Of a stretch of 64,000 nt of DNA, positions 59,313 to 64,000 are shown one piece after another. Every line of letters starts with the position of its first letter. The stretch's first letter is position 1. A program made the translations under genes and the position numbers. A model generated the notes under the pieces. The model had not been told where the DNA came from. It did no database searches and saw nothing but the letters and a program-made list of their open reading frames with translations. The stretch spans positions 7,837,113 through 7,901,112 of the forward strand of contig NC_079420.1 of the NCBI RefSeq assembly GCF_026213295.1, in the 5' to 3' direction. This DNA is from Gadus chalcogrammus. Lineage: Eukaryota > Chordata > Actinopteri > Gadiformes > Gadidae.

Positions 59313-59837
59313 TCGTCGAGCCGAACCCTGACGCACAGATGTTGCGTAATTATGTCCCCTGGCGGAGGGATGGGTGATCGCGTCTGCCTTGCTCCGGCGC
59401 ATCAGCATCTAACGTGATCACATGTGTCAGTCAGACCACCCTTCTCCAGACCGTTGAACGTTATAGTGAATAGGTCATGTGGTGGCCAGTGGAGCCGATG
59501 GGGGAAGACAGACAGGGGAGAGGGAGAGGGGGAAGCAGACGCAACAATGAGGAGACGAGCGACAACTACTCCCCTAGCGACAGGATGGCGCAGCGGCAAC
59601 ACGTAGCGCTGTGGAAACCCTGGTGATGATGTGATCAGATAGACGGACTGTGATGAGAACGGTTTTAATAGCCTAGGCTGCTAGTGGGCAGGTCAGTCTG
59701 TTTGGCGCAAAACGCATTATTATGTTCTTCCAGCTCGTGGGGAACTTGGTGAAATAGTTCGGGGAACCAATACTATTGCCATGTACTCGTGTGCCATAAC
59801 AAGCTGACAAATTGTCGTTAGCATTAAACCTCAAAGT

Positions 59838-59999
<162 letters not shown>

Positions 60000-60670
60000 C
60001 ATCTTCAATTTAAATTATTGTCGGAAGAGAATTTTAAGAAGTTTAAATTAACCTAACATGTATAGGCTAGATCACATCCACAAGAACGAAACGTAATTGA
60101 TCCAACGGTTTGGACTCCAATGTTTGGCTGATCGTCTGATCCCGGTGTCCTCAGGTTATCAAGAGCTAGTTGTGAGGAGTTAGGAGTAGCCTACATAGTG
60201 CAGACGAGTCCACTCCTAATGTGTGGTGGAGGTTCAGGAGGTTCTAAACAAGATGACCACAGCAGGCAGACCACCGTGGTCGCTTAAAGGTGCTGTAGAC
60301 TGTAAGATTTAATAGATTTTATTTGATTGGTCACACGGTCATCCGTCAACTTCTACTGAGTGAAATGTGCTGTGATAATTAGGAGTTGACTCCACCTGCC
60401 TCCGTTTGAGCACATTTAGATTTCAGAACGGCTTATTTCTACGTTCTCTCTCTCTCTCTCTTTAAAACTCTCGAATCTTAACGACAGCATCATTATCGGT
60501 GAGCTCTCTACGTTGCCGCAACAACAGTAACGTGTTGTTTTAGGATTGTAAAAATAGACCATTGATAGCACTGCATGAATTCATGTTAGTTGCGTGAGTA
60601 CAAGCAAACACGTGAATAAGGCACACACATGTGCATGCATGAACACAGGGACCCACACAAGGCACGCACG

Positions 60671-60731
60671 CACACACACACACACACGCACGCACACACG
60701 CACACTTACACACACACTTACACACACACTT

Positions 60732-60821
<90 letters not shown>
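60671..60821. repeat. (CA)n microsatellite, interrupted left half
   Basis: CACGCA and ACTTACACACA words on the left, a pure CA run on the right. Confidence 0.98.
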
Positions 60822-60822
<1 letters not shown>

Positions 60823-61950
60823 TCCATGCCATGATTACATCTAATCCAGCATTTTGTGTGGATGCCAGAGCCATTAAATCTAAATGGCTTTTTCTCTCTC
60901 TGAAGGAATGTTTTACTGTTTATAGCATGAAGGGATTTTATCTGAGCCATTTCTGTAATGGATATGGGATAAATATTGTAGAATTCTCAGACTATATCAC
61001 ATTATTCGTTATAAACCCTATCCAATTATTTAGACTCATGTATTAACCAGGCTGTGAGTGCGGTTGCCTCCGACGGTGTGTGAGTTCAAACATGACAGAT
61101 ATGCTATTGTATTATTTTCCCCCCGGGCCTATTTCGGGGGGAAAATAACTCGGAAGTTTTCGCAAGTTTTTGCCATAATGCCTGCTTAGACCACCTCTCA
61201 ACGTCAGTTGGAAGGTTATGAAAAGGACATTCTCTCTGAAATGTTTATTGAAATAAAGTGGGGCCAGAATTGTTAATATCTCGATCAATACAAATAGCGT
61301 GTTGTGGATGCAAATGCTTCAATACCTGCTCAAGATATTGATTTCCTTTTTAAATAATTAAACTATGCAACGGAAGCACTGGGCAAAAAAGATTAGGAGC
61401 CACACAAATAATTCTACCGTTATATGTTTTCATCTGAAGATGGTGCTATTGCAGCATTAATGCAATCTCTCGATCCAAATGAGTAGTATGAGTAGTCCAT
61501 GAAGATGCAAATCATAATGTAACAATACAAAACAATATAAAAATAAAATACAATCGAATAGAAAAACAAAAAAATACTCTTCAAGTTATTTGAAACTTCT
61601 GGGACTCATATCACTTACAAATAAGCGATTTTATACATCATTGTCTCCGTAGTACATAACATACACAGATTTAGAACTATAGGCAATGGGCATAAAAATG
61701 AATTAATTCATTTTGCGAAAAAAGTTCAAATCTGTATTTTACTTCTTGACGCAAACAGTGAATTTACATGTGTTTGCTTTGAAGCGAGGCCTTTGAATTG
61801 ATATGCAGAGTGGTGTCCTGAAGAAAATCAAGATATGGCTTATGCAGCAGGGTTTAAAAATGGCAGTACTGCTTGTGGCCAGCAGGATCCAGTATGACTC
61901 CGTTATTTTATGCGTCCCCAATTAGCACTATTCCAGATTACCGCCGTCCA

Positions 61951-61951
<1 letters not shown>

Positions 61952-62046
<95 letters not shown>
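61952..62046. repeat. (CA)n microsatellite
   Basis: Pure CA run of about 95 bp. Confidence 0.99.
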
Positions 62047-62048
<2 letters not shown>

Positions 62049-62454
62049 AAGAAGAAGATTTATGAAGTCACTGATCTCATGTAATCTATGGTCTGATCCC
62101 TGTGTTTTCCCCAAGCTTCCAATAATGTGCCCGGTTCTGTAGTATAAGATAGGGTAAAATGAACGGCTTATTCGGGCAGCAGTTGGACTGACTACAGTGT
62201 GACATCGCCAACTAAATAGATGAGCGTTTCAAGGTCATCATTACATGGAAGAAAAGCCTCACTATCATCAGTTTTGAAAAGCTTACACACTGTGGATCTC
62301 CCTTGGGTTTTTGCTTTGGGGCTCAGCCTTAGTTTACCCAGTATGGCCTCAGAAACTAAAGGCACCAACGGTACTGGCCCAGAGAAAGGAAACGGATACA
62401 TGGGGAATGGGATGCTCGTGAGTTAGCCAGAAAATATATATATATAGAGAGATA

Positions 62455-62602
<148 letters not shown>

Positions 62603-62729
62603 TCTGCCGGTTCGAGGATAAGCCAATTCACCCCTGTGGATTTCAAAATGAAAAATAACCAGTTAACATCCTCTGTGCCTGAGAACAATGGTTTGCTCTT
62701 GCCTCTCAACGGCTATCGTGTCAGAGTAC

Positions 62730-62884
<155 letters not shown>

Positions 62885-63906
62885 TGAAACTGTTTGTTTG
62901 ACTGTATGTATGTGTTTAAGAGAGGGAACCCAATGCCAAACAGAACCTCTGTGTGTATTGAGATAAGCACAAGTGGTATTTGGTGTACGGGTCTGCAGTG
63001 TGCATGGGCCAAGAAATACAGCTGTGTGTTTGCACAGTGTACTGTAGTTTTTCATGTGTGATTTTGTAGATAATTGTGTTTTATACAGATATTATGGAAC
63101 ACTATTGAACCACACAGTTAAACACGTATCCGTTCTGTCACAGCTCCTAATGTGCAGCTTCCCAGCATGTACAGACTGGAAGAATAAATGTATCCATCTT
63201 CATGTGGCATCATGGCTCTATGCTTCAGCAGAACTATTTGCAGTGCTGTGTGGTATTCAATAAATGACAACAACATATAATTCCCATAAGTTCATCATTC
63301 ATAGTAGCTTACGACTTCAGTATCTCAATACAATAAAGAAAAAAATAATATACATTGAGAGCTGAATTGGTCCTGTAAAAGGAACAAAGTGGCAGGTTAA
63401 AGACTCATCACATGTCGACTTAACATTTAGATTCCTTACATGCTCTGACTCTTTTGTAACAGGCTAAGTGTAAAAGGAAGTTTTACCTGTAGAAACCAGG
63501 CAGGCTGATACAAACCAACGACAAACAAGAAACCGTCAAACCGGAGCAGGGACCAGCGAACCCAACTCAACTCAAACACATGGAGCACAGGTGAACAGAA
63601 TTACAAATGAACAGGTGACAAATTTGAATGGGGGTGAATGGGGGTGAATGGGGATGGGGCAGGATTGTTTCCACTGTAGCAGTCCAGTATGTGCTGCTGG
63701 ACTGTAGTGTGATACGGGGCCAGGGACGGGCAGCTGGACTGTGTCTCCCTCCTCTAGTGTCTCCCCCTCAGTGTCTCCCTCCAGTGTCTCCCCTCTAACA
63801 GCCGTGTTTCCAGGCCCTCATTAGTCAGATTGTACTGATAGACTGATAGTACAGAACACCAGACTAATGAGACCTGCACTTCACGCCGCTGGGACTTGTG
63901 CTGTGT

Positions 63907-63908
<2 letters not shown>

Positions 63909-64000
<92 letters not shown>
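63909..64000. repeat. (GT)n microsatellite running off the window
   Basis: Pure GT from 63909 to the last base; its true length is unknown. Confidence 0.99.

Overview
The window looks like vertebrate nuclear DNA from a teleost fish. Genes are split into small exons with GT-AG introns. Most of the sequence is non-coding and carries hAT-type DNA transposons, a tRNA-derived SINE and an extraordinary load of long, nearly pure dinucleotide repeats, mainly (CA/GT)n and (GA/CT)n. Very high short-tandem-repeat density is a published trait of codfishes (Gadiformes, e.g. Atlantic cod), so a gadiform is my best guess; this is inference from repeat style, not a species identification.

Layout. 1-28,590: no gene that I can support; holds a SINE (about 2,505-2,772), many microsatellites, a 26-bp minisatellite (14.7 kb), a long perfect palindrome (12.7 kb) and a duplicated/inverted block (19.5-20.9 kb). 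28,591-29,004 (minus): an open frame with plausible coding composition that I do not recognise. 29,399-34,785 (minus): a complete seven-exon TRIM-family E3 ubiquitin ligase gene (RING, long Pro/Ser linker, two B-boxes, coiled coil, PRY/SPRY), 741 codons with all splice phases in register, and an interferon-response-like element 11 bp upstream of the ATG. 35,596-58,745 (minus): lhfpl3, a tetraspan protein of the LHFPL/GARLH family. Exon 1 (58,319-58,745) and exon 2 (38,370-38,606) are clear, separated by a 19.7-kb repeat-filled intron; a short candidate last exon lies at 35,596-35,648. 58,746-64,000: lhfpl3 upstream region, a small foldback element and more microsatellites.

The most informative new observations are in and around these two genes: (1) a 1,920-bp hAT element with a perfect 8-bp target duplication that landed about 32 bp inside lhfpl3 intron 1, next to the exon 1 splice donor; (2) a near-consensus RE1/NRSE (REST-binding) site just beyond that insertion, which would have been about 0.2 kb from exon 1 before the insertion; (3) a foldback element with TTAA ends nested inside the hAT element; (4) the lhfpl3 exon 2 acceptor, whose pyrimidine tract is a (CCTT)n/C-rich microsatellite of more than 300 nt; (5) the TRIM gene's ISRE-like site and its internally repeated, disordered linker. 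I see no CRISPR array, operon, virus or unknown enzymatic system. The genes are ordinary vertebrate families; the unusual part is how repeats and transposons have invaded their regulatory and splice-site surroundings.
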